Below are positions 10,438-20,131 of a stretch of DNA of 64,000 nucleotides, one piece after another (position 1 is the stretch's first letter; each line of letters starts with the position of its first letter). Under the pieces are notes generated by a model. That model worked only from the letters and a program-made list of their open reading frames with translations, had not been told where the DNA came from and made no database searches. The translations under genes and the position numbers were made by a program. The DNA lies in assembly GCA_965218945.1 (NCBI GenBank), contig OZ244718.1, forward strand, positions 868,001-932,000, in the 5' to 3' direction. Source of the DNA: DAOUJW01 sp965218945. GTDB lineage: Bacteria; Chloroflexota; Dehalococcoidia; Lucifugimonadales; UBA2985.

Positions 10438-12165
10438 ATGAACAACGCCGAGATAGCCCAAATCTTCGAGAAGATAGCCGCTCTTCTGCAGCTTAAGGAG
10501 GAGTCGGTGTTCACGGTACGCGCCTACCAGCGGGCGGCGCGCACCATCGACCACCTGCCGGTGGAGTTGAGCCGGATGGTGCAGGATGGGGAGAACCTTC
10601 GGGAGATACCGGGCATTGGAGAGGCCATCTCTCAGAAAATACAGGAGTTGGTCAAGACCGGCAACCTGGAATACTACGAGGGACTGAAGGGGGAGTTCCC
10701 GGAGGGCATCCTAACGCTTATGGACGTGCCTGGCATAGGCCCCAAGACGGCGCTCCGGATAAGCCTTGAACTTGGCATATCGACCGTCGATGCCCTGGAG
10801 CAGGCGATTTCAGACGGCAGGCTGGCGGCCTTGCCGCGCCTTGGAAAGAAGACGGCGGAGAACATTGCCCGCCACATTTCCTCCCTGCGCACCAAGGACA
10901 CTCGCGTGCCCCTGGGCCGCGCTCTGCCGGTTTCGGAAGCCGTAGTCAACGCCCTCCGTGAGCGATGCCCGGGCATTCAGCAGATAGGCGTTGCCGGCAG
11001 CCTCAGGCGGTGGCAGGAGACCATCGGCGACATAGACATAATGGGCACGTCCGAGCAGCCGGAAGAGGTGCTCAACGCCTTTGTGGAGCTTCCACTGGTG
11101 CAGGACGTCCTGGTGCACGGCCCCACCAAGGCAAGCGTCGTGGTGCACGGCGGCCTTCAGGTTGACCTGCGCATGGTGGACAACGCCGGCTTCGGCGCTT
11201 TAATCCAATACTTCACCGGTAGCCAGCAGCACAACATACGCCTCCGGGACTACGCCCGCAAGATGGGTCTTTCCCTGAACGAGTACGGCATCACAAACAT
11301 CGAGACTGGCGAAATAGAGAAATTCCCGGACGAGGACTCCTTCTACGCTCGGTTGGGTTTGCAGCCCATACCGCCGGAGCTGCGGGAAGGCCTCTGGGAG
11401 GTCGAGAGGGCCGCCCAGGGGACGCTGCCGGACCTGGTAACAGTGCAGGACATCAGGGGAGACCTGCACTGCCACACCAATGAAAGCGACGGTCGGGAGC
11501 CCCTCGCGGCTATGGTGGAGGCGGCGAGGAAGCGGGGCTATGAGTACGTCGCCATAACCGACCACTCCGCGGGCAGGGGCATAGCCAATGGCCTGAGCGA
11601 AGAGCGCCTGAGAAACCACATCGCCAACGTCCGGGCGCTGGACGCGAGCCTGCCCGACATCAGGGTGTTGACCGGCTCCGAGGTGGACATCAGGGCGGAC
11701 GGCTCTCTGGACTACCCGGACGAGATTCTGGCGGAGCTAGACGTGGTAGTGGCCTCCGTTCATTCGGCTATGGGTCAGGAGCGGGACAGGATGACCGAGA
11801 GGGTGATCAGGGCAATGCGCAACCCCCACGTGAACATCGTCGGGCACCTGACCACGCGGCTTCTGGGCGAGAGGGAGCCAATAGACATAGACGTGGAGGC
11901 GGTCTTCCGGGCCGCCGCTGAGACGGGAACCGCTATGGAGATCAACGCCTCCCCGGAGAGGCTGGACCTCAAGGACACCCATGTCCTGAGGGCCAGGGAG
12001 CTGGGCGCGCCATTGGTCATCAGCACCGACTCCCATTCCCTGGAGCACATGGACAACATGCGCTTTGGCGTGGCCGTCGCTCGGAGGGGATGGTGCAGGG
12101 CAGGGGATATCGTGAACACCAGGCCTGTATCGGAGTTCCTCTCGTTCCTGGGGAGGAGGGCCTGA
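10438..12165 (+). CDS. polX: DNA polymerase X family protein with PHP domain
   Basis: A 575-residue bacterial PolX, a gap-filling repair polymerase with an attached 3'-5' exonuclease/phosphoesterase. Residues 1-150 hold the 8-kDa-like domain and helix-hairpin-helix motifs (REIPGIGEAISQKI, DVPGIGPKTALRI). The polymerase palm has GSLRRWQETIGDIDIMG with catalytic aspartates near 198-200 and VDLRMV later. The C-terminal PHP domain starts near residue 340 with DLHCHTNESDG, then ITDHS, GSEVDI, ASVHS, HLTTR and STDSHS as metal ligands. The length matches the family. Its stop overlaps the start of the next gene by one base. Confidence 0.95.
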   Translation: MNNAEIAQIFEKIAALLQLKEESVFTVRAYQRAARTIDHLPVELSRMVQDGENLREIPGIGEAISQKIQELVKTGNLEYYEGLKGEFPEGILTLMDVPGIGPKTALRISLELGISTVDALEQAISDGRLAALPRLGKKTAENIARHISSLRTKDTRVPLGRALPVSEAVVNALRERCPGIQQIGVAGSLRRWQETIGDIDIMGTSEQPEEVLNAFVELPLVQDVLVHGPTKASVVVHGGLQVDLRMVDNAGFGALIQYFTGSQQHNIRLRDYARKMGLSLNEYGITNIETGEIEKFPDEDSFYARLGLQPIPPELREGLWEVERAAQGTLPDLVTVQDIRGDLHCHTNESDGREPLAAMVEAARKRGYEYVAITDHSAGRGIANGLSEERLRNHIANVRALDASLPDIRVLTGSEVDIRADGSLDYPDEILAELDVVVASVHSAMGQERDRMTERVIRAMRNPHVNIVGHLTTRLLGEREPIDIDVEAVFRAAAETGTAMEINASPERLDLKDTHVLRARELGAPLVISTDSHSLEHMDNMRFGVAVARRGWCRAGDIVNTRPVSEFLSFLGRRA

Positions 12166-12863
12166 TGGCGGACGCTGTGGACGGGCAGAGCAGGGGGCAG
12201 GAGATCCTCGGCGATCCCCAGGCTATACACCACTTGAAGAAGTCCATTGCAGAGGGCAGGGACTGGATCCAGGCGCTGCTGGAGTCGATGGCCCTGTGGA
12301 CTACGCCTGAGGAGACCTTCCAGGGGCGTCGCAACAAGTACCTCCTGGACGGGGAGGCCTTCGACTGGCTGCTTCTGGCTGAACGCCTTCTGGCGGAGGT
12401 GGACGGCCTTGTGCCGGAGGAAGCCAAGAGAGAGTTGCTGTTCACCGGAGACGTCTCCGGGTCAGTCTCCGGCGAGGGGTTCAAGGACCTGCTGGGTCAT
12501 CAGAAGTACAGCGCCTATTTGAACTACTGGTACGGGGTTGTCATCGAAGAGGCCGTTGTCCAGTGCGTGGAGGAGGAGGAGTGGAAGAGGATACACAGCG
12601 GAGGGGTACACTCGCCGTCGGGAGTCACCGACCTGGCCTTTCGCCGCGTCTACGGCCTCGATCAGGATACGCTCCTGAAACTTTTCCGTGAGAAGAAGGG
12701 CTACCCGGCAAGCGAGTCCATGACTCTGACCGAGATCAAGGAGTTCACCTACTGGCTGTTCAAGTATCGGTTGCAGAACAGCGAGGGCGCCAGAGTAGCC
12801 AGCGATACCCGCAAGGGAATCCTGTTCCTGGAGAAGATGCGCCAGGAAGGGCGCGCCCGGTAG
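12165..12863 (+). CDS. Conserved protein of unknown function, coupled to polX
   Basis: A 232-residue soluble, mainly helical protein starting at the ATG that overlaps the polX stop (TGATG), with GGGGAGGAGGG just upstream. A longer open frame begins inside polX but is not needed. Distinctive stretches are YWYGVVIEEAVVQCVEEEEW, GGVHSPSGVTDLAFRRVYGL and LTEIKEFTYWLFKYRLQNSE. No known motif or catalytic pattern is recognised. The translational coupling suggests a role near the polymerase, but this is only context. Confidence 0.7.
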   Translation: MADAVDGQSRGQEILGDPQAIHHLKKSIAEGRDWIQALLESMALWTTPEETFQGRRNKYLLDGEAFDWLLLAERLLAEVDGLVPEEAKRELLFTGDVSGSVSGEGFKDLLGHQKYSAYLNYWYGVVIEEAVVQCVEEEEWKRIHSGGVHSPSGVTDLAFRRVYGLDQDTLLKLFREKKGYPASESMTLTEIKEFTYWLFKYRLQNSEGARVASDTRKGILFLEKMRQEGRAR

Positions 12864-12966
12864 GGCGGCCCTTATTCCTGCCACCGTCATTCCCGCCTCC
12901 GTATCAGGTACGGGGCAGGCTCCGAGCGGGAATCTAGGCGGGGTGGGGCGTGGACTCCCGTCTGCA
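12864..12966. repeat. Hairpin-rich repeat remnant
   Basis: Contains a CGTCATTCCCGCC segment facing GAGCGGGAATCTAGG around a CCGTATCAGGTACGGGG core, the same inverted motifs seen in other intergenic repeats of the window. No gene is seen in 12864-13401. Confidence 0.5.
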
Positions 12967-13159
12967 GAGACCTTTGCATAACCCATAGCGTCATCCCGCA
13001 AGAATTGCCCCACCGTCATTCCTGCGGAAGCAGGAATCTAAAAACGCTGTCTGCAACGCTACGATGTCTTGGAAGAGGGGCCTTAGATTCCCGTTTTCAC
13101 GGGAATGACGGAGAAGATAGCCCCTTCTAGGAGATACACCGGAGTTATGCAAAGGTCTC
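12967..13159. repeat. Intact 193-bp MITE-like element
   Basis: Bounded by perfect 16-bp inverted ends GAGACCTTTGCATAAC (12967-12982) and GTTATGCAAAGGTCTC (13144-13159). Inside are paired GTCATTCCTGCGG and CACGGGAATGACGG motifs. It has no coding capacity. It matches the split copy at 1732-3570. No clear target duplication is visible. Confidence 0.7.
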
Positions 13160-13323
13160 CTCGAAGGGGGAAGAGGCTTTGATGCCCGACAAATGAGTTG
13201 TTCAAAGCTCTCCTTCCGCAGGAATGGCTGATCTGATAGACCGCGGCCCCAATAAGCCAGTCACGTCTCAGGCCCACATTACATACATTACACTTCTATT
13301 AAAACTTGCCGCGCCACATCTCG

Positions 13324-13351
13324 TTGACTGGTCTCAAGGGAGTGATAGAAT
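13324..13351 (+). promoter_or_regulatory. valS promoter
   Basis: -35 TTGACT (13324-13329), 16-base spacer, -10 TAGAAT (13346-13351), 50 bases before the valS start. No T-box or other leader structure is seen. Confidence 0.6.
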
Positions 13352-13401
13352 AGGTACGTAATCGCATCCTTATCCCAGTAGTCGAGGCTGGTTCTTCAGA
13401 T

Positions 13402-16212
13402 ATGAGTCAAACAGAGCAGAACGCCACCGATATCCCCAAGGCGTACGACCCCGCAAGCGTGGAGCAGCGTCTCTACAAGTTCTGGACGGACGGGGGATTC
13501 TTCACGCCGAAGATGGACCCGTCCAAAGAACCCTTCGCCATCATTATGCCTCCACCCAACGTGACGGGAGAGCTGCATCTGGGCCACGCCCTGGTGGCTA
13601 CTGTGGAAGACATAATGACCCGGTGGCATCGGATGAAGGGAGACCCGACGCTGTGGCTCCCCGGAGCCGACCACGCTGGCATAGCGACGCAGATGGTCGT
13701 GGAGCGTGCGCTGGCCCAGGAGGGGGTCACCAGGCAGGAGCTGGGAAGGGAGAAGTTCCTGGAGCGTGTTTGGCAGTGGGTCGATCTGTACGGCCATACC
13801 ATAGACGAGCAGCAGAAGCGCCTGGGAGCTTCCTGCGACTGGAGCCGGCGTCGGTTCACTTTGGACGAAGGCCCCAGCAGAGCGGTCCGCGCCACCTTCG
13901 GCAACCTGTTCGACAAGGGACTCATATACCGGGGAGAGCGGATAATCAACTGGTGTCCACGGTGTTCCACTGCCCTGTCGGACTTGGAGGTGGAGCACAT
14001 TGAGGAGCAGTCCTTCCTCTACCATATCCGGTATCCCCTTGAGGAAGGCATAGGCCACGTAACTGTGGCCACCACACGCCCGGAGACCCTGCTGGGCGAT
14101 ACTGGCGTGGCCGTGAACCCGGACGACGAAAGATACGGCCACCTCAGCGGAAAGAGGGTGCTCCTTCCGGTGCTGAATCGCCCCCTTCCGGTCGTCGGCG
14201 ATGAGGCAGTTGATCCCACTTTCGGCACTGGGGCGTTGAAGATTACACCCGGACACGATCCGGTGGACTTCGAGGTGGGCCAGCGACATGGCCTGCCCGT
14301 CATCACGGCTATGAACCTGGACGGCACCATGAACCGGGAGGCCGGCCCCTACGAAGGCATGGACAGGTTCGAGTGCCGTGAAGCTATACTGCGAGACTTG
14401 GAAGAGGATGGTCTGCTTGAGGCCATAGAGCCTTATGTCCACTCCGTAGGGCACTGTGACCGCTGCTCGGTGGCCGTAGAGCCTCTGGTGAGCAAGCAGT
14501 GGTTCGTCAGCGTGGAGAGCCTGGCAAAGCCGGCTATGGACGTTGTCCTGGACGGGCGGATAAAGATAATCCCCGATAGGTTCGCCAGGGTGTACCTCAA
14601 CTGGATGGAGAATATTCGGGACTGGTGCATCAGCCGCCAGCTTTGGTGGGGGCATCGCATCCCGGCCTGGTACTGCCTCGATTGTTCCGGGGACAGCATA
14701 CAGGTAGTCCTGGCAGAGTCGGATGGCGCTTCAAGCGGCACATACCGCTCCCTCAGGGATAGAGGCCTGCCCTGGGAGGAGATGGAAGCCGGGGCCAGCC
14801 ACATCTTCGTGGACCTGGACGCAGCGCCCATCGTAGGCGTCGAAGCGCCGGGGGCGTGCCCCTCCTGCGGAAGCGGCGATCTTGTCCAGGACCCGGACGT
14901 GCTGGATACTTGGTTCTCATCGGCTCTGTGGCCCCACTCAACGCTGGGCTGGCCGGACGACTCCGAGGATTTCAGGTATTTCCATCCCACAACTGTGATG
15001 GAAACCGGATACGACATCCTCTTTTTCTGGGTGGCCAGGATGATCATGATGGGGCTGGAGAACACGGGTGACATACCCTTTCAGTACGTTTACCTTCATG
15101 GCCTCATCAGGGACGAGAATGGGGCCAAGATGAGCAAGACCCGAGGCAACGTCACGGACCCCATCGATGCCTTGGAAGAGTACGGCGCAGACGCCCTTCG
15201 CTTCACCCTCATCACGGGCAACACCCCCGGCAACGACATGCGCATCAACGCAGGCAAGCTGGGAGCAAGCAGGAACTTCGTGAACAAGGTGTGGAACGCC
15301 GCCAGGTACGTGCTCACAATCATCGACGAATCGCCGGCGCCGCAGGGCTGGCAGGCTCCCGCCACTGACCACAGGCAGGACCGGTGGATAGTCAGCCGGC
15401 TGAACAGGGTGGCGTCTCGCGTTCAGCGCTACATGGAGGAGTTCCAGTTCGGAGAGGCCCAAAGGGAGATACACGATTTCTTCTGGGGAGAGTTCTGCGA
15501 CTGGTATATCGAGATGGCGAAGCTGAGACTGCGAACAGGAGAGGAGCCTTCTCCGCTACCCGTCCTTGTACACGTCTTGGAGAAGAGCCTCCGCCTGATG
15601 CACCCGTTTGTCCCATTTGTGACGGAGGAGATATGGCAGAGCCTCAAGGACCGTCTGCCGGAGAGAGACGATCTGCCGGAGGCCATCATAGTAGCGCCAT
15701 ACCCTTACCCGGAAACGGGCGTCCTCAACCAGGAGGCCGAAGAGGAGATAGACCTCCTGACGGGTATCGTCAGAGCGATACGAAACGTGCGTGCGGAGTT
15801 CAAGATACCTCACAGCCAACCCCTGCAGACCGTGGTAGAGCTGTCGGCGTCCAGCGCTGCCCTCGTGGAAGAGGCTCCGGCGATAAAGAGCTTGGCCAGA
15901 ACGGAGCCTCTGCTGTTTCAGGAGGAGGGATCACCAAGACCACCGGCGGACAAGACCGTGTCCGTGGTTCTCAATGGAGCGACGGTTCTCGTCCCGCTGG
16001 AGGGGCTGGTGGACACGGCCAGAGAGCGGAGCCGGTTGGAGCAGGAGTTTCAGGAGTGCCTTGAGAATCTCCAAAGGCTGTCCCAGAGGCTGAGCAACAC
16101 TGAGTTCACTGGCAAAGCCCCTGCGGAGGTGGTGGAGCGGGAGAGGGGTAGACTGGAGGGCCTGGAGGAGCGCAGAGACCGCATCCAGGAGCTACTGTCG
16201 CAGTTGGGATAG
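13402..16212 (+). CDS. valS: Valyl-tRNA synthetase
   Basis: A 936-residue class I synthetase that charges tRNA-Val. It shows the HIGH-type motif in PPPNVTGELHLGHAL, the editing domain (TTRPETLLGDTGVAV), the DWCISRQLWWGHRIPAWYC block read in two parts, the KMSKT signature (residues 576-580), the anticodon-binding helices, and a C-terminal coiled coil (about residues 870-936) typical of ValRS. Cysteine pairs near residue 180 and in the DCSG/CPSCGSG segment could bind zinc. Length is normal. It is transcribed alone; the HEAT-repeat gene converges from the other strand. Confidence 0.97.
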   Translation: MSQTEQNATDIPKAYDPASVEQRLYKFWTDGGFFTPKMDPSKEPFAIIMPPPNVTGELHLGHALVATVEDIMTRWHRMKGDPTLWLPGADHAGIATQMVVERALAQEGVTRQELGREKFLERVWQWVDLYGHTIDEQQKRLGASCDWSRRRFTLDEGPSRAVRATFGNLFDKGLIYRGERIINWCPRCSTALSDLEVEHIEEQSFLYHIRYPLEEGIGHVTVATTRPETLLGDTGVAVNPDDERYGHLSGKRVLLPVLNRPLPVVGDEAVDPTFGTGALKITPGHDPVDFEVGQRHGLPVITAMNLDGTMNREAGPYEGMDRFECREAILRDLEEDGLLEAIEPYVHSVGHCDRCSVAVEPLVSKQWFVSVESLAKPAMDVVLDGRIKIIPDRFARVYLNWMENIRDWCISRQLWWGHRIPAWYCLDCSGDSIQVVLAESDGASSGTYRSLRDRGLPWEEMEAGASHIFVDLDAAPIVGVEAPGACPSCGSGDLVQDPDVLDTWFSSALWPHSTLGWPDDSEDFRYFHPTTVMETGYDILFFWVARMIMMGLENTGDIPFQYVYLHGLIRDENGAKMSKTRGNVTDPIDALEEYGADALRFTLITGNTPGNDMRINAGKLGASRNFVNKVWNAARYVLTIIDESPAPQGWQAPATDHRQDRWIVSRLNRVASRVQRYMEEFQFGEAQREIHDFFWGEFCDWYIEMAKLRLRTGEEPSPLPVLVHVLEKSLRLMHPFVPFVTEEIWQSLKDRLPERDDLPEAIIVAPYPYPETGVLNQEAEEEIDLLTGIVRAIRNVRAEFKIPHSQPLQTVVELSASSAALVEEAPAIKSLARTEPLLFQEEGSPRPPADKTVSVVLNGATVLVPLEGLVDTARERSRLEQEFQECLENLQRLSQRLSNTEFTGKAPAEVVERERGRLEGLEERRDRIQELLSQLG

Positions 16213-16279
16213 GCCTTGGGGGGCTGCGCCTGCGATTGCCCAATGCCGACCTTCACGGGAATAGGGGAGAGGCCTTAAG

Positions 16280-16359
16280 CAGTGATTTGATTGTCATGCC
16301 CGTGCAGATGGGCCCGCCCCGTACCCGATACGGGGGCGGGAATGACAATCAAGTCACTG
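16280..16359. repeat. 80-bp inverted-repeat element
   Basis: The ends CAGTGATTTGATTGTCAT (16280-16297) and ATGACAATCAAGTCACTG (16342-16359) pair with one mismatch over 18 bases. The inner part holds a GCCCCGTACCCGATACGGGGGC hairpin, split around CGATA. It lies between converging valS and the HEAT gene and could also act as a transcription stop. Confidence 0.6.
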
Positions 16360-16382
16360 CCCTGCGGTAATGGTCGGTGAAC

Positions 16383-17198
16383 TCAGCCGGGCCTTGCGAA
16401 GGGCTCGCCGTCCGGCTCCGTGTCACCGGCCTGCTCCGCCTGCTGAAGCCTCTTCCGGGCGCTGGTGGCGAAGGTCCGTACACCTGCGTCCGTGTCCTCG
16501 ATCATTGAGGCCACCAGGCGCAGCGACTCGCCAAGCTCCAGCAGAGACCAGGCCGCGTTTCGCCTCACCCACGGCGTGGGGTCCGTCAGAGCCAGTGATA
16601 GAGCCGAGGCGCTCTCGTGGTCTCCCAGCGCTCCAAGGGCATAGGCGGCCGCGCCCCTGAGGTGCTCATCCGGGTCCCGCATGAACATACGGACGGGAGC
16701 CACCGCCGACGACTGGCCCAGTCGGTAGAGAGTCCGAACAGCGCTCAGCCTCACCGCACGGCTTTCGTCCTCCAGTATTGGCACCACGTCCAGAGCCGAC
16801 TCCGGGTCGCCGCGCTGGGCTATCGCGTGGAGGGACCACGCCTTCGCCATAGGGTTGTCCCCCTGGAGGACTTTACGCAGCGCGCTGTTGGCCAGGCGGC
16901 TGTCAAAGCGGACCACGGCATCGGCGGCCTGCTGACGCACCCATTGGTCTTCATCCCCCAGGACGTTGCAGATGGCGGTCAGGGTGCGGGCTTCCTGCAG
17001 TTCACCCAGTGCGAAGGCGGCCCAGCCGCGCACCCAGGCGGACTCGTCCGACAGGGCCTTCAGCAGGGCGTCTGCGGCGCGCTTCTCCTTTGCCTGGCCC
17101 AGGGAAAGGGCTGCGCAGCCCCGGGTGTACTCTGAGATGTCTGAGCTCAGCTGACCAATGAGTGTGCGGGTGGAGACCCTGGATTCTGTGCGCTGCAT
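16383..17198 (-). CDS. HEAT-repeat (PBS lyase-type) protein
   Basis: A 271-residue soluble protein built from about seven 31-residue helical repeats of the type DESAWVRGWAAFALGEL, DEDQWVRQQAADAVVRF and DPDEHLRGAAAYALGALGD. This is the pattern of HEAT/PBS-lyase-like scaffolds. Such proteins bind partners; no enzyme site is present. The start at 17198 is supported by GGAGG eight bases upstream; an open frame extends 67 codons further but has no repeat character. No functional partner is evident nearby. Confidence 0.8.
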   Translation of the reverse strand: MQRTESRVSTRTLIGQLSSDISEYTRGCAALSLGQAKEKRAADALLKALSDESAWVRGWAAFALGELQEARTLTAICNVLGDEDQWVRQQAADAVVRFDSRLANSALRKVLQGDNPMAKAWSLHAIAQRGDPESALDVVPILEDESRAVRLSAVRTLYRLGQSSAVAPVRMFMRDPDEHLRGAAAYALGALGDHESASALSLALTDPTPWVRRNAAWSLLELGESLRLVASMIEDTDAGVRTFATSARKRLQQAEQAGDTEPDGEPFARPG

Positions 17199-17666
17199 TA
17201 GACCTCCGTTTGTCCGGTCTGCCGGTCCTGTTTGATTTGCGCCGATGTACCGCTCGGCCAGCCTCTCTGAAGGTACGTACCTGCTGCCTGAAACACAGAC
17301 ACCATCCGGGGATAGAATGATTGGAATTCTATCACAATGGTACAGGCGTCCGTTAATAATTTGGCATTTTCTACAGGTGTTGGGTATGGAGCGCTCCACC
17401 GCTCATATGGTTCGACAGGCTATGAGCGACAGCGAAGGGTCTGAAGTCCTTGCCTCCATTCCTTCTCTTCAATACTCGGACCAAGTTCTTGCTGAAGGGT
17501 TTTGGATTATTCGGCTGCGGCTCAGAGTGACATATTCCTATAATCGAAATACCCTGGACTGACTACCAATAGAGGTTGTGTCAGGTTCAATCCATCAGAT
17601 AACTGGTATTCCCCGGGTCTGTTGATATTGGCGAACAGCGCCGCTCGTCAAGAGGTTGTCTCAGCA
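17199..17666. other. Non-coding region before the LRR genes
   Basis: About 470 bases without a credible gene. It holds a stretch near 17505-17535 resembling the GATTCTTCGGCTGCGGCTCAGAATGACAT-like dispersed repeat (two halves, one mismatch region). A segment near 17570-17600 looks superficially like a tRNA T-arm but has no matching fold. Confidence 0.5.
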
Positions 17667-17694
17667 TTGACACCCATATAGACCCCGCTATGAT
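17667..17694 (+). promoter_or_regulatory. Promoter of the first LRR lipoprotein
   Basis: -35 TTGACA (17667-17672), 16-base spacer, -10 TATGAT (17689-17694), 53 bases before the ATG. The ribosome site AAGGGAAAG precedes both LRR gene starts in an almost identical leader. Confidence 0.65.
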
Positions 17695-17747
17695 ACCCGT
17701 ATGAATCTATTGGCTATGGCGCCAATCAAAACTGGAAGGGAAAGAAA

Positions 17748-18887
17748 ATGACCCGTACACGCACGACAAGATACATAACCCTGTTGAGCATTGTCCTTGC
17801 GCTGGCCCTTACGGCGGCGCTCGCGGCCTGCGGCTCGGACGAGCCGTCCGGCGTGACAGGCCCCGACCGGACCGCGTCCACGCCAGTGTCAGGGGCCGCG
17901 CCCACGGCCACCGTTGCGCCTGCACCTGCGACTGCGACAGCGCGGCCCGCGGCCTCCGGCTCAAATGAGCCGTCCGGCGGGACAGGCCCCGACCGGACCG
18001 CGTCCACCCCAACGGAGACGCCGGCCTCCCCCGCACGGACGCCTACCACGACAGGGTCAGGGGCCGCGCCCACTGCCACCGATGCGCCCGAACCTGTGGC
18101 TGCGATAGCGCGGCCGCTTCTTGGGCCGACCTCCGCCGAAACGGACCGGGAAGCGCTGGTTGCCTTCTACAACGCAACGGACGGTGAGAACTGGCAGCCT
18201 AACCACTACAACTGGCTGAGCGACGCTCCCCTCGGCGAATGGTGGGGCGTCACCACCAACAACGACGGGCGCGTTACAGATCTGCGCCTTGGCCGCAACC
18301 AGTTGAGCGGGGAGATACCGGCGGAGCTGGGCAGCCTCTCCAATCTGGAAGTGCTGGACCTCAGCCGCAACCAGTTGAGCGGGGAGATACCGGCGTGGTT
18401 AGGCGGCCTCTCCAACCTTGAAAGGCTGGGCCTCTACGGCAACGACTTGAGCGGGGAGATACCGGCGGAGCTTGGCAGCCTCTCCAACCTGATACAGCTG
18501 CGTCTCGGCGGCAACGACTTGAGCGGGGAGATACCGGCGGAGCTTGGCAGCCTCTCCAACCTGAGAGAGCTGTACCTCAACGGCAACGACTTGAGCGGGG
18601 AGATACCGGCGGAGTTGGGCAGCCTCTCCAACCTGGCATGGCTGTCCCTCGCCGGCAACAAGTTGAGCGGGGAGATACCGGCGGAGCTTGGCAGCCTCTC
18701 CAACCTGATGTGGCTGTACCTCAACGACAACGGCTTGAGCGGGGAGATACCGGCGGAGCTTGGCAGCCTTTCCAATCTGTCATCGCTGTACCTCAGCAAC
18801 AACGAGTTGAGCGGGTGCGTGCCAAGCAGCCTGGAAGACCAGTTGGACTTTAATTACTCTCTCCTTGGCGGCCTGCCCTTCTGCTGA
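17748..18887 (+). CDS. Leucine-rich-repeat lipoprotein, copy 1
   Basis: A 379-residue exported protein. The signal peptide ends in a lipobox (LALTAALAAC), so it is probably lipid-anchored outside the membrane. A low-complexity Pro/Ala/Thr linker (about residues 28-120) contains an internal duplication. Then comes the cap ETDREALVAFYNATDGENW, typical of bacterial LRR surface proteins. Eight 24-residue plant-type LRR units follow, seven with LSGEIPAELGSLSNL-like cores and the last with LSGCVPSSLED. The DNA units (72 bp) are nearly identical, so copy number could change by slippage or recombination. A likely role is adhesion or ligand binding. It is the left half of a tandem duplication with the gene at 18986. 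Confidence 0.85.
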   Translation: MTRTRTTRYITLLSIVLALALTAALAACGSDEPSGVTGPDRTASTPVSGAAPTATVAPAPATATARPAASGSNEPSGGTGPDRTASTPTETPASPARTPTTTGSGAAPTATDAPEPVAAIARPLLGPTSAETDREALVAFYNATDGENWQPNHYNWLSDAPLGEWWGVTTNNDGRVTDLRLGRNQLSGEIPAELGSLSNLEVLDLSRNQLSGEIPAWLGGLSNLERLGLYGNDLSGEIPAELGSLSNLIQLRLGGNDLSGEIPAELGSLSNLRELYLNGNDLSGEIPAELGSLSNLAWLSLAGNKLSGEIPAELGSLSNLMWLYLNDNGLSGEIPAELGSLSNLSSLYLSNNELSGCVPSSLEDQLDFNYSLLGGLPFC

Positions 18888-18985
18888 AGCCACGCGCCCT
18901 CAGCCGGGGACGGACGGCATATCGCCCAGGATGCGCTCACGGCGCGTGTTGACTATGGCGCAAATAAAACTGGAAGGGAAAGAAA

Positions 18986-20131
18986 ATGACCCGTACACAC
19001 ACGACAAGATACGTGACCCTGTTAAGTATTGTCCTTGCGCTGGCCCTTACGGCAGCGCTCGCGGCCTGCGGCTCTGATGAGCCGTCCGGCGTGACAGGCC
19101 CCGACCGGACCGCGTCCACCCCAACGGAGACGCCGGCCTCCCCCGCACGGACGCCTACCACGCCAGGGTCAGGGGACGCGCCCACCGCCACCGATGCGCC
19201 TGTACCTGCGGCTGCGACAGCGCCGCCCGCGGCCTCCGGCTCCGTCGAAACGGACCGGGAAGCCCTGGTTGCCCTCTACAACGCAACGGGCGGTGAGAAC
19301 TGGGACAAAAGCGCCAACTGGCTGAGCGACGCTCCCCTCGGCGAATGGGAGGGCGTCACCACTGACTTCGACGGGCGCGTTACAGAGCTGTCCCTCTTAG
19401 ACAACGACTTGAGCGGGGAGATACCGGCGGAGCTGGGCAGCCTCGCCAGCCTGACAGAGCTGATCCTCAGCGACAACGATTTGAGCGGGGAGATACCGCC
19501 GGAGCTGGGCAACCTCTCCAGGCTGGGTTATCTGTACCTAGACGACAACGCCTTGAGCGGGGAGATACCGGCGGAGCTGGGCAGCCTCTCCAACCTGTCA
19601 CGGCTGCTCCTCTGGGGCAACGCCTTGAGCGGGGAGATACCGGCGGAGCTGGGCAGCCTCTCCAACCTGAGAAGGCTGAACCTCTCAAGCAACGGCTTGA
19701 GCGGGGAGATACCGGCGGAGTTGGGCGGCCTCTCCAACCTGACAATTCTGTACCTCAGCCGCAACGAGTTGAGCGGGGAGATACCTGCGGAGCTGGGCGA
19801 CCTCTCCAACCTGAGAGAGCTGTACCTCATCGGCAACGAGTTGAGCGGGGAGATACCTGCGGAGCTGGGCAACCTCTCCAACCTGAGAGATCTGGCCCTC
19901 GAGGACAACGAGTTGAGCGGGGAGATACCGGCGGAGTTGGGCAGCCTTTCCAACCTGACAGATCTGGGCCTCAGCAACAACGACTTGAGCGGGGAGGTAC
20001 CGGCGGAGCTGGGCAGCCTTTCCAATCTGTCATCGCTGTACCTCAGCCGCAACGAGTTGAGCGGGTGCGTGCCAAGCAGCCTGGAAGACCAGGTGACCTC
20101 CGAAGGCCTTGGCGACCTGCCCTTCTGCTGA
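18986..20131 (+). CDS. Leucine-rich-repeat lipoprotein, copy 2
   Basis: A 381-residue paralogue of the preceding gene, with the same lipobox signal, a shorter Pro/Thr linker, the cap ETDREALVALYNATGGENW and ten 24-residue LRR units, nine with LSGEIP or LSGEVP cores and a closing LSGCVPSSLEDQ. Leader and trailer sequences are also duplicated: TGGAAGGGAAAGAAAATGACC-like start region and a trailer beginning GAAGCCACGCG. Compared with copy 1 the linker is shorter but two more repeats are present, showing repeat gain or loss. No own promoter is clear, so it may be read through from copy 1. Confidence 0.85.
   Translation: MTRTHTTRYVTLLSIVLALALTAALAACGSDEPSGVTGPDRTASTPTETPASPARTPTTPGSGDAPTATDAPVPAAATAPPAASGSVETDREALVALYNATGGENWDKSANWLSDAPLGEWEGVTTDFDGRVTELSLLDNDLSGEIPAELGSLASLTELILSDNDLSGEIPPELGNLSRLGYLYLDDNALSGEIPAELGSLSNLSRLLLWGNALSGEIPAELGSLSNLRRLNLSSNGLSGEIPAELGGLSNLTILYLSRNELSGEIPAELGDLSNLRELYLIGNELSGEIPAELGNLSNLRDLALEDNELSGEIPAELGSLSNLTDLGLSNNDLSGEVPAELGSLSNLSSLYLSRNELSGCVPSSLEDQVTSEGLGDLPFC

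Noticed and set aside
13396..14655. 419-codon minus-strand frame over valS
   Set aside because: Shadow of valS; the plus strand shows all synthetase motifs without a break.
17572..17600. Sequence resembling a tRNA T-arm (GGTTCAATCC)
   Set aside because: No acceptor, D or anticodon arms can be folded around it, and there is no matching upstream half.
18290..18810. Regular repeats that could suggest a CRISPR array
   Set aside because: The 72-bp units are in frame and encode leucine-rich repeats; spacer-like parts are LRR codons.
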